Below are positions 1 through 7,910 of a stretch of DNA of 57,754 nucleotides, piece by piece (position 1 is the stretch's first letter; each line of letters starts with the position of its first letter). Source of the DNA: Actinomadura rifamycini DSM 43936 (lineage in GTDB: Bacteria > Actinomycetota > Actinomycetes > Streptosporangiales > Streptosporangiaceae). The notes beneath the pieces are model-generated. The model saw nothing but the letters and a program-made list of their open reading frames with translations, did not search any database and was not told where the DNA came from. The translations under genes were made by a program, and so were the position numbers. The DNA lies in contig NZ_AULB01000041.1 in the NCBI RefSeq assembly GCF_000425065.1, positions 1 through 57,754 on the forward strand, read 5' to 3'.

Positions 1-248
1 TTCTCTTCGCGGAGTTTGCGGTTCTCGCGTTCGAGTTCGCGTTCCCGGAGGCTCTTCGGGGCGCCGGCCGGTGTGGTGGACGCGTCGTCGCCGTGGCGTC
101 TGCGGTAGTCCTTGACCCAGTTGCCCAGGGGGGTGTCGTGGATGCCGACCTCACGGGCCACATGGGCGATGGGGCGCGGGCCGTCCAGGACCATGCGGAC
201 GATCTCGTCCTTGTGCTCCTGGGTGAAATGCCGCCTCTGTCGTGCCAA
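1..248 (-). CDS. IS3-family transposase OrfA (partial, runs off the edge)
   Basis: This is the N-terminal part of an OrfA protein: a helix-turn-helix of the HTH_Tnp_1/IS3 type (MARQRRHFTQEHKDEIVRM, with the GRPIAHVAREGG-like recognition segment GPRPIAHVAREGGIHDTTLG) followed by the start of a Glu/Leu-rich zipper (RERELERENRKLREE). OrfA binds the element ends and, with OrfB through a programmed frameshift, forms the transposase. The start is TTG at 248, the same as in the right-hand copy. The catalytic OrfB lies outside the window. Confidence 0.85.
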   Translation of the reverse strand, partial: MARQRRHFTQEHKDEIVRMVLDGPRPIAHVAREVGIHDTPLGNWVKDYRRRHGDDASTTPAGAPKSLRERELERENRKLREE

Positions 249-314
249 CGACCTTCCCTTCCGGTTCTCCCCAACTCTAGTTGGGGCCCTGTCCGGAAGA
301 TCCGTGGCACCTCA
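1..314 (-). mobile_element. IS3-family insertion sequence, left copy (cut by window edge)
   Basis: The first 314 bases are the reverse complement of the last part of the window, apparently base for base over the aligned part. The shared sequence stops at 314, where the element ends in ...CCTCA (read from the element it begins TGAGGTGCC), the TGA/TCA-type tip usual for IS3 elements. A short self-complementary CCCCAACT/AGTTGGGG block lies inside the tip. The transposase gene reads outward, off the window. Beyond 314 the two copies differ, which fixes the element border. Confidence 0.85.
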
Positions 315-490
315 GTATCCAGTCGCCGAACGTGGCGGTGGACCATCATTTCGGCGAACTCGCGGACCCGCTCGCGTCGGACGGCAAGCTGCGGGCCGGC
401 GTCGCAGAGGCTGTCGAGGCGGTGCCGGGTTTCGAGGTCCAGGCGGGGTTGCTCAAGAACCAGGCGGTGGCCTGGCGAACGGTCGGTGGC
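315..490 (-). pseudogene. ISL3-type transposase fragment
   Basis: Directly next to the IS3 end, the minus strand can be read as GHRLVLEQPRLDLETRHRLD, then a stretch containing QLAVRRERVREFAEMM and VHRHVRRLDT. This resembles the conserved segment of ISL3-family transposases just before their catalytic C-terminus (V..FAxM...R...LD). It has no start and is cut off by the IS3 insertion in the middle of the open frame. It is a remnant; the family call rests on a short match. Confidence 0.45.
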
Positions 491-585
491 CGCGGGGCGG
501 TCGGTGCAGGCAGTCCGGCCCGCCAGGGTCGAAGGCGTTGCCGGACATGGTGACGGCGCCGGGATAGCCGGGGGTGGTTAGTTCG

Positions 586-1092
586 TCACTCCTGCTCTCT
601 ACTGCGCGCCGAACCGGCCGTAGTCGTCAGCCAGCGGCGGACGTCGGCCAGCGCGGTGCCGTTGCTGTCGGCGTCGATGCCGGTGGCCAGGTCGGCGATG
701 GTGATGGCGGACAGGGCAGCGGACCAGGCGTCCTGGGCGGCCGCCATGGCACGGGCGATCGCACACGGTTGCGAGCATTGATCGGCAGGGACTGCCAGTG
801 GCCCGTTCTGCCGGATCTCGGTGCAGCGGTAGGCGGGCTCGGTTCCGTCGATGGCCTGGACGACTTCCAGGACGGTGATCGCGGACGCGGGTCGGGTGAG
901 GGTGTAGCCACCGACCTGTCCCGCGGTGGAATGCACGATGCCCGCTCGGGACAGCCCCTGCAGGTGCTTGGCCAGGTAGGCGCGAGGGATGCCGTGCAGC
1001 TCCGCGAGTCGCGCCGCCGGCACCGGCTCCCCGGCCTGACTGAGCGTGACGCAGCCGTGGAGCGCCCATTCGACCCCGTTGGACAGCTTCAT
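586..1092 (-). CDS. Rrf2-family transcriptional regulator
   Basis: A 168-residue winged-helix regulator. The N-terminus MKLSNGVEWALHGCVTLS is the classical Rrf2 opening, followed by the recognition helix region (IPRAYLAKHLQGLSRAGIV) and the wing (GQVGGYTLTRPASAITVLEVVQAIDG). Three Cys (C90, C106, C110) sit where IscR/NsrR/RirA-type members bind an iron-sulfur cluster, though the spacing (x15, x3) is not the IscR spacing. It is divergent from an MFS transporter gene, and two inverted repeats lie between them (1112-1164). It probably represses itself and the transporter. Redox or nitrosative sensing through the Cys is an inference. Confidence 0.9.
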   Translation of the reverse strand: MKLSNGVEWALHGCVTLSQAGEPVPAARLAELHGIPRAYLAKHLQGLSRAGIVHSTAGQVGGYTLTRPASAITVLEVVQAIDGTEPAYRCTEIRQNGPLAVPADQCSQPCAIARAMAAAQDAWSAALSAITIADLATGIDADSNGTALADVRRWLTTTAGSARSREQE

Positions 1093-1111
1093 GCTGCCAT
1101 CCTACCGATCT

Positions 1112-1164
1112 CGGACAAAGTTTGTCCGCGTTGTGATATATCTCGGATACTGATTGTCCGAGAT
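1112..1164. promoter_or_regulatory. Two operator-like inverted repeats between Rrf2 and MFS genes
   Basis: CGGACAAAGTTTGTCCG at 1112-1128 is a perfect 8-bp inverted repeat around one base. A second repeat with arms ATCTCGGA / TCCGAGAT and 9 bases between lies at 1140-1164. Both share the CTCGGACA-like half site and fill the short divergent intergenic region, ending 14 bases before the GTG start of the transporter. They are the natural binding sites for the Rrf2 regulator. Confidence 0.7.
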
Positions 1165-1178
1165 CAACTGGAGCGGGC

Positions 1179-2378
1179 GTGACACAGACTCAGGAACCGG
1201 ACGTCCAGGTGCGGACGGCCCTCGGCATGGCGGCCATCGCGCTGTTCGTCGCGGCGGCCAATCTCCGGCCGGCGATCGCCGCGGTGTCTCCGCTGGTGGA
1301 CCGCATCCGAACGGATGTGAGCCTGTCGGCCACAGGAGTGGCGCTGCTGACGACCATCCCGACGCTGGCGATGGGGGTCTGCGCGCCCTTGGCGGCCGTG
1401 GTCGGCCGCAGGTTCGGGCTTCACGGCGGAGTCATGCTGGGGCTCGGCATCATCGCGGTCGCGACGGCGGCTCGCGGTTTCGGTGACTCGACGGTGCTGC
1501 AGATGAGCTGCGCCGCCGTCGTCGGGGCCGGCATCGCGATCGCGCAGACGCTGCTGCCTGCCGTGGTCAAGATGCGGTTCGCCGGGCGGGCCGGGCTGGT
1601 CACCGGTATCTACACCGCCGGTCTCGGCCTGGGCGGCGCGGTCGCCGCGGGTGTCAGTGCGCCGCTGGCCGACGCCCTCGGCTCCTGGCCCGGCGCGCTG
1701 GCGTCCTGGGCCGTGCTCGCGCTCGCGGGCATGGTGATGTGGAGGGCCGCCAAGGGCACACTCGCCCTGGACGGTGTCGCGGGCGCGGCCGGGCCGACCA
1801 CGAGCGGGCTGCCGTGGCGCAGCGGCGCGGCTTGGCGCGTCACGGCCCTGTCCGCCGGAAACTCCGCGCTCTACTACTGCGAACTGGCCTGGGTGGCGCC
1901 GCTGCTCCACGATGACGGGGGGGGGCACAGCGAGACCGTCGCCGGCGCGCTGCTGACCGGGATGATCTCCATTCAGGTCGTCGCGATGCTGGCCGTTCCG
2001 GCCTTGCTGGGCGAACGGACGGACAAGCGCCTCGGGTTGGCGCTGACCACGGCGATGACCGCCATCGGCTTCGCGGGGTTGGCGGCCGCTCCGGGGACCG
2101 CGACCTGGGTGTGGATCCTGGCTCTGGGCATCGGCCACGGCGGCCTGTTCACGCTCGTGTTGACGCTGCCGGTGGTGATCGGCCGTGATGCGGCCGAGGC
2201 GGGGCGAATCAGCGCGATGGCTTTCTTCGTCGGCTATGCCTGTGCCGCGCTGGCCCCCGTGCTGATCGGCTTCCTGCGCGACAGCCTCGGCGACTTCCAC
2301 CTGGCGTTCGGCCTCCTGGCCGTGCTGGCCGCGCTGATGCTGTCGGCCATCGCACCGCGCTTCCCGAAGCATTCCTAG
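1179..2378 (+). CDS. MFS transporter, CynX/NimT type
   Basis: A 399-residue inner-membrane transporter with about 12 hydrophobic segments. The signature NLRPAIAAVSPLVDRI in the first helix is typical of the CynX/NimT (cyanate, 2-nitroimidazole) group of the major facilitator superfamily. The start is GTG at 1179. The gene is divergent from the Rrf2 gene and separated from it by two operators, so transport is probably switched on by the signal the Rrf2 protein senses. The substrate is not visible; efflux of a small toxic compound is a reasonable guess. Confidence 0.88.
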   Translation: MTQTQEPDVQVRTALGMAAIALFVAAANLRPAIAAVSPLVDRIRTDVSLSATGVALLTTIPTLAMGVCAPLAAVVGRRFGLHGGVMLGLGIIAVATAARGFGDSTVLQMSCAAVVGAGIAIAQTLLPAVVKMRFAGRAGLVTGIYTAGLGLGGAVAAGVSAPLADALGSWPGALASWAVLALAGMVMWRAAKGTLALDGVAGAAGPTTSGLPWRSGAAWRVTALSAGNSALYYCELAWVAPLLHDDGGGHSETVAGALLTGMISIQVVAMLAVPALLGERTDKRLGLALTTAMTAIGFAGLAAAPGTATWVWILALGIGHGGLFTLVLTLPVVIGRDAAEAGRISAMAFFVGYACAALAPVLIGFLRDSLGDFHLAFGLLAVLAALMLSAIAPRFPKHS

Positions 2379-2469
2379 GGCCACGCGTTTTCCGGACGAC
2401 TTCTAAACCGGAACCTCTTCGCGGTGATACGTGGCCGCGAACGCGGGAGTGCCACCGACCACGAGGCAA

Positions 2470-2765
2470 CAGCGAAACTTGTCCGCGTTCTCCACCAGCC
2501 CGGAGATGCTGGGCCTGCTTCGCTTCCGCGTCGGTCTCGGACTCGGCGGCGGCGTGTCCACCGCCGTCAGTTGAACAACGCGGTGATGTACAGCGGCTAC
2601 TACTTCGGCGGCATCCTCACCGCGCTGGCAGGTCTGCTCCTGCTGCCGCACGTGGACTTCCGGGTCTTGTACGCGCTCGGTGCGCTGCCCACGGCATTCC
2701 TGTCCGCCTTCGCCGCATTGCACGACGAGGCCATGAAGCACCGGACTTCCCCCTCGCCCGCCTAG
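2470..2765 (+). pseudogene. Remnant of an MFS transporter (AAHS-type)
   Basis: One frame gives LSAFSTSPEMLGLLRFRVG and GLGLGGGVSTAVS and then hits a stop. The next frame continues with VMYSGYYFGGILTALAGLLL and FRVLYALGALP. Together these match the middle of a proton-linked aromatic-acid/sugar-type MFS protein (R-x-G-L-G-L-G-G-G in helix 4, then helices 5-6), with the intervening piece and both ends missing. It is a dead fragment following the intact CynX-type gene, with which it shares no frame. Confidence 0.6.
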
Positions 2766-3586
2766 AGTTTTCTGCCGACTCCCCCGACGACGTCCATGGC
2801 CCGCGGGGCGTTGGGGTGGCCGAGTTCGGGGCGCCATAGCGGTACGGGAGCGACGCCCGGCTCGACCAGCTGCAAGCCTTCGAAGAAGCGGGCGATCTGC
2901 TCCGGGCTCCGCAACCGGTAGGGGACGGCACCGGTCTCGTCGTAGCCTTGCTGCGCCCGGTTGAATTCCTCGTTGGTGTCGGTGCCGTCGTTGAGGGCAA
3001 GGAAACTGCCCGAAGGCAGCGGGTCCAAGAGTTGCGACACGATCGTGCGGGCTTCGTCGTGGTCGGTGATATGGCCGAGGACGCCCATGAACAGCAGGCC
3101 GATCGGCTCGTCGAAGTCCAGCAGCCGACTGGCCTGCTCCAGGATCCGGTCGGGGTGGCGCATGTCGGCGTCGATGTAGTCGGTGGAGCCTTCCGGGGTG
3201 CCGACGAGGAGGGCATGGGCGTGGGCGAGGACGAGCGGATCGTTGTCGACGTAGACGACGCGGCATTCCCGCGCGAGGGTCTGGGCGACCTGGTGCGTGT
3301 TGTCCTCGGTGGGCAGGCCGGTGCCGACGTCGAGGAACTGCCGGACTCCCGCTTCGCCGACCAGGTATCGGATCGCGCGGCCGAGGAACGCCCGTTCTGT
3401 TTGCGCCAGGTCGAAAATTCCGGGGAAGAGGCGGGCGTAGTCGTCCCCCGCCTGCTGATCGACGGCGAAGTTGTCTTTGCCTCCGAGCCAATAGTTCCAG
3501 ATGCGCGCCGAGTGCGGAACGCTGGTGTCGATCCCGCGCATGAGGTCCTTCTCGGCCGCTGCCAGGAAGTCTTCGTCGCTCGCCAT
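2762..3586 (-). CDS. SAM-dependent methyltransferase, PF04672 family
   Basis: A 274-residue protein of the actinobacterial methyltransferase family PF04672. It has the family opening (DTSVPHSARIWNYWLGGKDNF), the SAM-binding loop QFLDVGTGLPTEDNTHQVAQ and the acidic loop VVYVDNDPLVLAHA. A ribosome site GGAG lies 6 nt before the ATG. Many copies of this family occur per actinomycete genome and substrates are mostly unknown. Here it stands alone, upstream of no obvious partner and running towards the MFS remnant, with its stop overlapping the remnant's last codon. Confidence 0.88.
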   Translation of the reverse strand: MASDEDFLAAAEKDLMRGIDTSVPHSARIWNYWLGGKDNFAVDQQAGDDYARLFPGIFDLAQTERAFLGRAIRYLVGEAGVRQFLDVGTGLPTEDNTHQVAQTLARECRVVYVDNDPLVLAHAHALLVGTPEGSTDYIDADMRHPDRILEQASRLLDFDEPIGLLFMGVLGHITDHDEARTIVSQLLDPLPSGSFLALNDGTDTNEEFNRAQQGYDETGAVPYRLRSPEQIARFFEGLQLVEPGVAPVPLWRPELGHPNAPRAMDVVGGVGRKL

Positions 3587-3682
3587 GGTGATCTCCAGAT
3601 CCGGGTCGCCTGCGCCGACCCTCCCATGACAGCAGATGCTCCGCCCTATGGCACGGGTCGGTGGCCTTCTGGCTGAGACCGG

Positions 3683-4825
3683 TCAGATGAGTTCACGCAG
3701 AAAGCGCACGCTTTCGCAGGGCGGTAGCGCCTCGACCAGGTAGGTGGAGAACACGGCAGCGAGATAGCTGACCTCGGGCTTGTGAGTGACATAAAACCCG
3801 TTGGTGCGATGTTCGAGGAACACCATGTCGTTGATATGGGAATCGGGGAACCTCATGATCGTGAGCGGACCGTCCTCCACGGCCCTGCTGGCCCTGTCGG
3901 CCGGTATCACCTGGATCGTGATGTTGCGCTGCTCCGCGAGCGTCAGGAGATGCCGCACCTGCGCCCGCAGCACCGGCCGACTGCCCAGGTCCTCGCGGAG
4001 GACGCCTTCATGGAAAACGATCCAGAGCTTCGGTGCATCCGGGCGGTGCAGGATTTCCTGCCGGCACAGCCGCAGCTCCACTCTGCGCTGCAAGGCTTCA
4101 TCCGAGCAGTTCGGGAGGTCCGCGGCGATGGCGAGTCGAGCGTATTCGCCGGTTTGCAACAGACTGGGTATGCGGCGCGGAGCATACGTTCTGATCTCTG
4201 CCAGTTCCGGCTCGGCTGTTACGTAGAGTTCGAACCAGTCCGGAACGGCGTCTTGATAGGTTCGCCAGGGGGCGTGGTGACCGCGCCTTCGCAACTCGTC
4301 GATGAACTGATCGTCGACGTCTCGAACGTAGCGCCCACTCTGGACGCCCGGCACAGGCACCCCCGCAGGGAACCGAGGGACATTGAGGCCAGCTTCTGCC
4401 GCTTGCCATGAGTCCGCCGAGATGCCGGCGCCCGCGGGTCGTCCGTCCGCGCCCCGACCGCCTTGCCCAGGCGCCACAGCCTCGACCGGCGGAGCGTCTA
4501 TGCGCCGGTGACGATCTCGCAGTTCGTCCAGCGTGATCATGGCGCTCGTGTCCCGCCCCCTCTCCTCGGCCAACCGGTACAGCGTCGCCCACAGGGACTC
4601 GAGCAGTTCCCACCTGGGGACGCGCCCCGCGGGCTTCCTCCACAGGTCGTTGGCCGTTGAGCGCGGAACCCGCTCGACCTGGACGCCGCACACGCGATGT
4701 CCGGTTTCCTCGAGTTCCCTCGATTTCTGATCGATCGCTGTAAAAGACACCGCCCCCACTATGTCGCGATTGTAGGCCAACACCCGAATCACTTCGTTAC
4801 GGCAATATATGCGACCTTTGTCCAT
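3683..4825 (-). CDS. DUF5753-domain regulator
   Basis: About 380 residues. The C-terminal half (from about WFELYVTAEPELAEIRTYAP) is a DUF5753 domain, normally attached to an Xre-type helix-turn-helix in actinomycetes and often paired with a small DUF397 protein. The N-terminal half here is unusual: a short helical segment (PRSTANDLWRKPAGRVPRWE) looks like an atypical DNA-binding region rather than a canonical Xre domain, and no DUF397 gene follows. ATG 4825 was chosen because AAGGA lies 8 nt upstream; a longer frame reaches 4912 without a ribosome site. Base composition is lower in GC than the surroundings, suggesting acquisition. Confidence 0.75.
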   Translation of the reverse strand: MDKGRIYCRNEVIRVLAYNRDIVGAVSFTAIDQKSRELEETGHRVCGVQVERVPRSTANDLWRKPAGRVPRWELLESLWATLYRLAEERGRDTSAMITLDELRDRHRRIDAPPVEAVAPGQGGRGADGRPAGAGISADSWQAAEAGLNVPRFPAGVPVPGVQSGRYVRDVDDQFIDELRRRGHHAPWRTYQDAVPDWFELYVTAEPELAEIRTYAPRRIPSLLQTGEYARLAIAADLPNCSDEALQRRVELRLCRQEILHRPDAPKLWIVFHEGVLREDLGSRPVLRAQVRHLLTLAEQRNITIQVIPADRASRAVEDGPLTIMRFPDSHINDMVFLEHRTNGFYVTHKPEVSYLAAVFSTYLVEALPPCESVRFLRELI

Positions 4826-5141
4826 ATTGACCGTCCTTGTCGCGGATGTTGCGGACCGTTGAAACCGGCATGATGCCAGCTCCACCCGGAACGGAACGGT
4901 CACATGACACATTCACGGTCCTGGGTGCGTACTGCCAGGTCTATGCCGATAGCGCATCAGGCGGTCAACTGTCACGCCCTAGGAGCATCCCGGATGAATC
5001 CCGGATGTACGTGACGGTAACTCGCGTCCATCCGAGATCCATCCGGGGTCCGTCCGGAGTCGGGCATTCTCCGGGTCTCGCGGGCGGCGGGCAGGCAGCG
5101 TGGTTCTCGCCCTGCCCGACCCCATCGTGGAAGGCCGACCG

Positions 5142-5387
5142 TTGATCGACCACCGGACCGAACCGTCCGCGAACTCCTCCGGCGACGACCCTCGAATGGA
5201 CGACGACCGGACCGATGAAGACGCCTACCTGGCTCTCGCACTGGTCACAGTCTGGGCTCTACGCAGTGGACGGCCGCTGCCGGCCGTCCCCCTCGGCGAA
5301 CTGACGACCGAGGAACTGGAGACCTTTTGGGCGGATGAGCAGATGCGTTGCGACAACGATTCTCACTATCCCTGCCCACACCATTGA
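5142..5387 (+). CDS. Small hypothetical protein
   Basis: An 81-residue acidic protein, unrecognised. Visible are a helical stretch (DAYLALALVTVWALRSGRPL), the segment GELTTEELETFWADEQM and a His/Cys-rich tail (CDNDSHYPCPHH) that could bind metal. A TTG start at 5142 has GGAAGG 7 nt upstream; an ATG at about 5196 is an alternative. It is divergent from the DUF5753 regulator and about 100 nt before the cyclase-like gene, so the two may form one unit. Confidence 0.5.
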   Translation: MIDHRTEPSANSSGDDPRMDDDRTDEDAYLALALVTVWALRSGRPLPAVPLGELTTEELETFWADEQMRCDNDSHYPCPHH

Positions 5388-5489
5388 CGAGGGACGGCCC
5401 CACGCCCGTCCCCCGGCTTTCAGCAGGTCCCTCGAAACCTGTCGCACGCCACACCCCACTGCACTGCATCGACCAAGCGAGTTCACACC

Positions 5490-6062
5490 ATGAATACGAC
5501 TCTCATCGGCCTCGACATTCCGAACTTCGGCGACGAGCGCCGCACCCGCGACGTCCAGCAGTTCCTGCGCGGCAGCATGTACGACGTCGTCGCCGACTCG
5601 CTCGCCATCACGGGGCTGCACTGGCACGAGTGCCACCACGAAGACCGCGGCGACGGCGCTTTGATCATCGCGCCGCCGACGGCGCACGCCTTCCACGTCC
5701 TCGACCCCCTGGCGCACCACCTCACCGCCCGCCTGCGCCGCGCCAACCGGATCACCAACGACGTCGCCCGGCTGCGGCTGCGCGTGGCCGTCCACAGCGG
5801 CGACGTCCATTTCGACACGCACGGAGTACTCGGCCACGCGGTGACGCGTCTCTTTCGGCTGCTGGACGCTCCGGCGTTCAAGCAGGCGATAAGCGCCGCC
5901 CCGGACTCCGACGTCGGCATGCTGGTCTCCGACGACCTCTACCGCGCCGCCGTGGCCGACGACGCCGTCGACCGGGACGCCTACCGCCCGCTGTACGTGA
6001 CCTGCAAGGAAACCCGCAACGTCCGGGCGCACCTCTGGATGCCGCCCCGGCACGCCCGGTAG
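5490..6062 (+). CDS. Degenerate class III nucleotidyl-cyclase-like protein
   Basis: A 190-residue single-domain protein. The order of elements follows class III adenylate/guanylate cyclases: first metal strand TLIGLDIPNFG, the hairpin HEDRGDGALIIAP holding the second metal Asp, and the strand LRLRVAVHSGDVHFDTHGVLGHAV (normally IGIHxGxV...G..V). The transition-state Asn/Arg region ends in ...RLLDAPAFKQ and could not be matched, so cyclase activity is uncertain. Such stand-alone domains are frequent in actinomycetes beside STAND/CHAT-type signalling genes; none is present here except the small upstream gene. Confidence 0.65.
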   Translation: MNTTLIGLDIPNFGDERRTRDVQQFLRGSMYDVVADSLAITGLHWHECHHEDRGDGALIIAPPTAHAFHVLDPLAHHLTARLRRANRITNDVARLRLRVAVHSGDVHFDTHGVLGHAVTRLFRLLDAPAFKQAISAAPDSDVGMLVSDDLYRAAVADDAVDRDAYRPLYVTCKETRNVRAHLWMPPRHAR

Positions 6063-6356
6063 ATCGCCGCGCGTCGCTGGTCCGGCAGTCCTCGCTGTGC
6101 GGGGACCCCGCGCGGCGGAACCGGTGGCGGATCGCCGTCCGGCGACGCTGCGGTATCTCGGCAGGTCGAGGAGGGCGTGCCGAATCTGGACGCCGTCCGC
6201 GCGTTCGGGGACGACGGGACGGCGACGGTGAGGCCGAGCGCCGAACGCGGCAGGTCGTCGGCGACCAGGTGACCTCGTCGCGGGAGAGCCGGAACCGGCC
6301 GTGAGCTGGTTACCCCGGCGTCCGGGACCGGCCGTCGGGTTGCGGGTCGTTGCGAG

Positions 6357-6638
6357 TCATCTGATCGGTTGGTTGTAGATGAAGACCGACCCGTCGGCCA
6401 TGACTTCCAGGCGGCTGGTGTCGCCGTCGACGGCCTCTTGCGCGGCTTTCCACACTCGCGGGTCGGGCTTGCGCACCGTCACAGGTCCCGAGCGGGCGGC
6501 TGCGGAACGCCGGGGCGGGGACGGCTTTTCGGCCGGTGCGGATCGCCCGGTGCGCCGGGCGGGCTCGGAGTCGACGTTCTCGTCGCCGAAGCCGGCCCGG
6601 AGAAGGTCGTACAGGTCGGGCTTGGACTTGCGGGTCAT
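6357..6638 (-). CDS. Small hypothetical protein
   Basis: A 93-residue protein, unrecognised. The N-terminal helix (MTRKSKPDLYDLLRAGFGDE) is joined by a Pro/Arg/Ala-rich linker to a compact C-terminal part (KPDPRVWKAAQEAVDGDTSR, ending in a strand pair VMADGSVFIYNQPIR). The ATG at 6638 has AGGGAG 6 nt upstream; a longer open frame upstream lacks a ribosome site. No partner is evident. Confidence 0.5.
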   Translation of the reverse strand: MTRKSKPDLYDLLRAGFGDENVDSEPARRTGRSAPAEKPSPPRRSAAARSGPVTVRKPDPRVWKAAQEAVDGDTSRLEVMADGSVFIYNQPIR

Positions 6639-7017
6639 TGTTCTCCCTGGGGTACCGGTCAAGCTGGCGAGGCGCACGCATGGACGGGCCGCTGTCAGGA
6701 ACCGTCTCACGGGTTGCTCCTCTCGTCACGATCATGGACCGTGACACGGCCTGATGCCGAATGGGCGCCCGGCTTGAACGGGTCGGCTGCGTCCGGGGCC
6801 GTGGTCCAGGCCGAGGATGCGGCGCGGGGCGCGGACCAGGAGTTGAGCGGAGCGACCCGGCTTGCTCGACCGGTGCCCGGAACCGGGCATGAGAGCAGTT
6901 GACCCTTTCGAGGGCTACTCCCGCCGACCGGATGAGGGACGCGGACCATGCCGCCGGCGCCCCGGCGGGCCCGGCAGGTGGTGCCGGGGCCGGCCAGGGC
7001 GTCGATGATGCCGACTA
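6639..7017. other. Intergenic stretch without recognisable gene
   Basis: About 380 bases between a small hypothetical gene and the stop of a lipoprotein gene. I see no convincing gene. It holds a short palindrome TGCCCGGAACCGGGCA at 6874-6889 and a loose inverted repeat GTCACG...CGTGAC near 6725-6745; neither is followed by a T-run. Confidence 0.4.
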
Positions 7018-7509
7018 TTACTGCGTCTCTCGGATCAGGGTCGCGGACTGGCCGGAGAACTCCACGACGGCATTGCGCGGTGCGGCCTGCACCCACTTCT
7101 CGAAACCGTCCATGTTGCACTTGCTGTCGCCGGGGGGCCGGCTGCCGTCCGGGCAGGTGTCATCGGCGACGTAGAGGACGGTGGCGTTGGCGGTGAAGAA
7201 GGCGACGCCGCCGACGGTGAACTTGCCCGGCGCCAGGTAGCGCAGCTGTCCCCACTTGGACTTGATCTGCCGGCCGCCCGGCGTCTCGCTCGAAGGCTCC
7301 TGGGCCGCCGGAGTGCCCTGCCCCTCGGGGGACGAGGCGTTCGGCGCGGAAGCGGCGCCGCCCGAGGTGGAGGTCTCGCTCGGGGCGGGCGTGGAAGCGC
7401 CGGACGAGGCGGGCGGCGCCGCCGCGGAGTCGCCGGTACCGGTGCCGTCGCAGGCCGTCAGGCCGAGCGCCAGCGCCGCCGCCAAGCCGGTGACCAGGAT
7501 CTTCTGCAT
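7018..7509 (-). CDS. Putative lipoprotein
   Basis: A 163-residue protein with a lipoprotein signal: MQKILVTGLAAALALGLTAC with lipobox LTAC, so the mature protein is tethered to the outer face of the membrane. A long Ser/Ala/Pro/Thr-rich linker follows, then a compact C-terminal domain (KWGQLRYLAPGKFTVGGVAF ... FSGQSATLIRETQ) with two Cys that could form a disulfide (DTCPDGSRPPGDSKC). ATG 7509 was chosen because GGGAG lies 8 nt upstream and the signal starts there. Function unknown. Confidence 0.65.
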   Translation of the reverse strand: MQKILVTGLAAALALGLTACDGTGTGDSAAAPPASSGASTPAPSETSTSGGAASAPNASSPEGQGTPAAQEPSSETPGGRQIKSKWGQLRYLAPGKFTVGGVAFFTANATVLYVADDTCPDGSRPPGDSKCNMDGFEKWVQAAPRNAVVEFSGQSATLIRETQ

Positions 7510-7910
7510 AGGTGCCGCTCCCATTTCCGTGCGCAGCCCCTGTGGCCGCGTTGTGAAGGGTGAGATGCGGGTGTGATCCGGGGAGTTGGCGCGCCCGGCT
7601 GTGATCAGTTCGACCCCGTCCGGCCTGAACTCGCGCGCACTTACGGACGTCCTGGGACTTACCGCGGCACGAAGAAGTTCGTGCGGTTTCGCATCTTTCG
7701 CCGTCCAGGACGATCGTGGGGGCCGGCGCGGTTTTCCGAGTGCTGGGGGACGGCCGGGAACTCGGCGCCGACGGCTCCCTGCCGGGTCGTGGTGGGCAAC
7801 GCCGTGCCCGGATCCGGTTCATGGTCGGTCGGCGCGATGTGGCCCAGGTGGCGTCTCGCTGAGCGAGAATGCGCCGGGAACCATCGGTGTTGTGAAATAT
7901 CTTCCGGCTG
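7510..7910. other. Divergent intergenic region
   Basis: About 400 bases between a lipoprotein gene and a reductase gene, read away from each other. No gene is supported. It contains a small perfect hairpin at 7667-7684 (arms GCACGAA/TTCGTGC, 4-nt loop), which could be regulatory. Promoters for both flanking genes must lie here, but I cannot place them reliably. Confidence 0.4.

Noticed and set aside
6063..6356. Possible protein fragment behind the cyclase-like gene
   Set aside because: No frame on either strand gives a recognisable domain or a start with ribosome site.
6874..6889. Palindrome TGCCCGGAACCGGGCA
   Set aside because: GC-rich and isolated in a region without clear genes; no promoter elements nearby.
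7667..7684. Hairpin GCACGAA-GAAG-TTCGTGC
   Set aside because: Only 7 bp, no T-run, no gene end next to it; could be chance in this GC-rich DNA.
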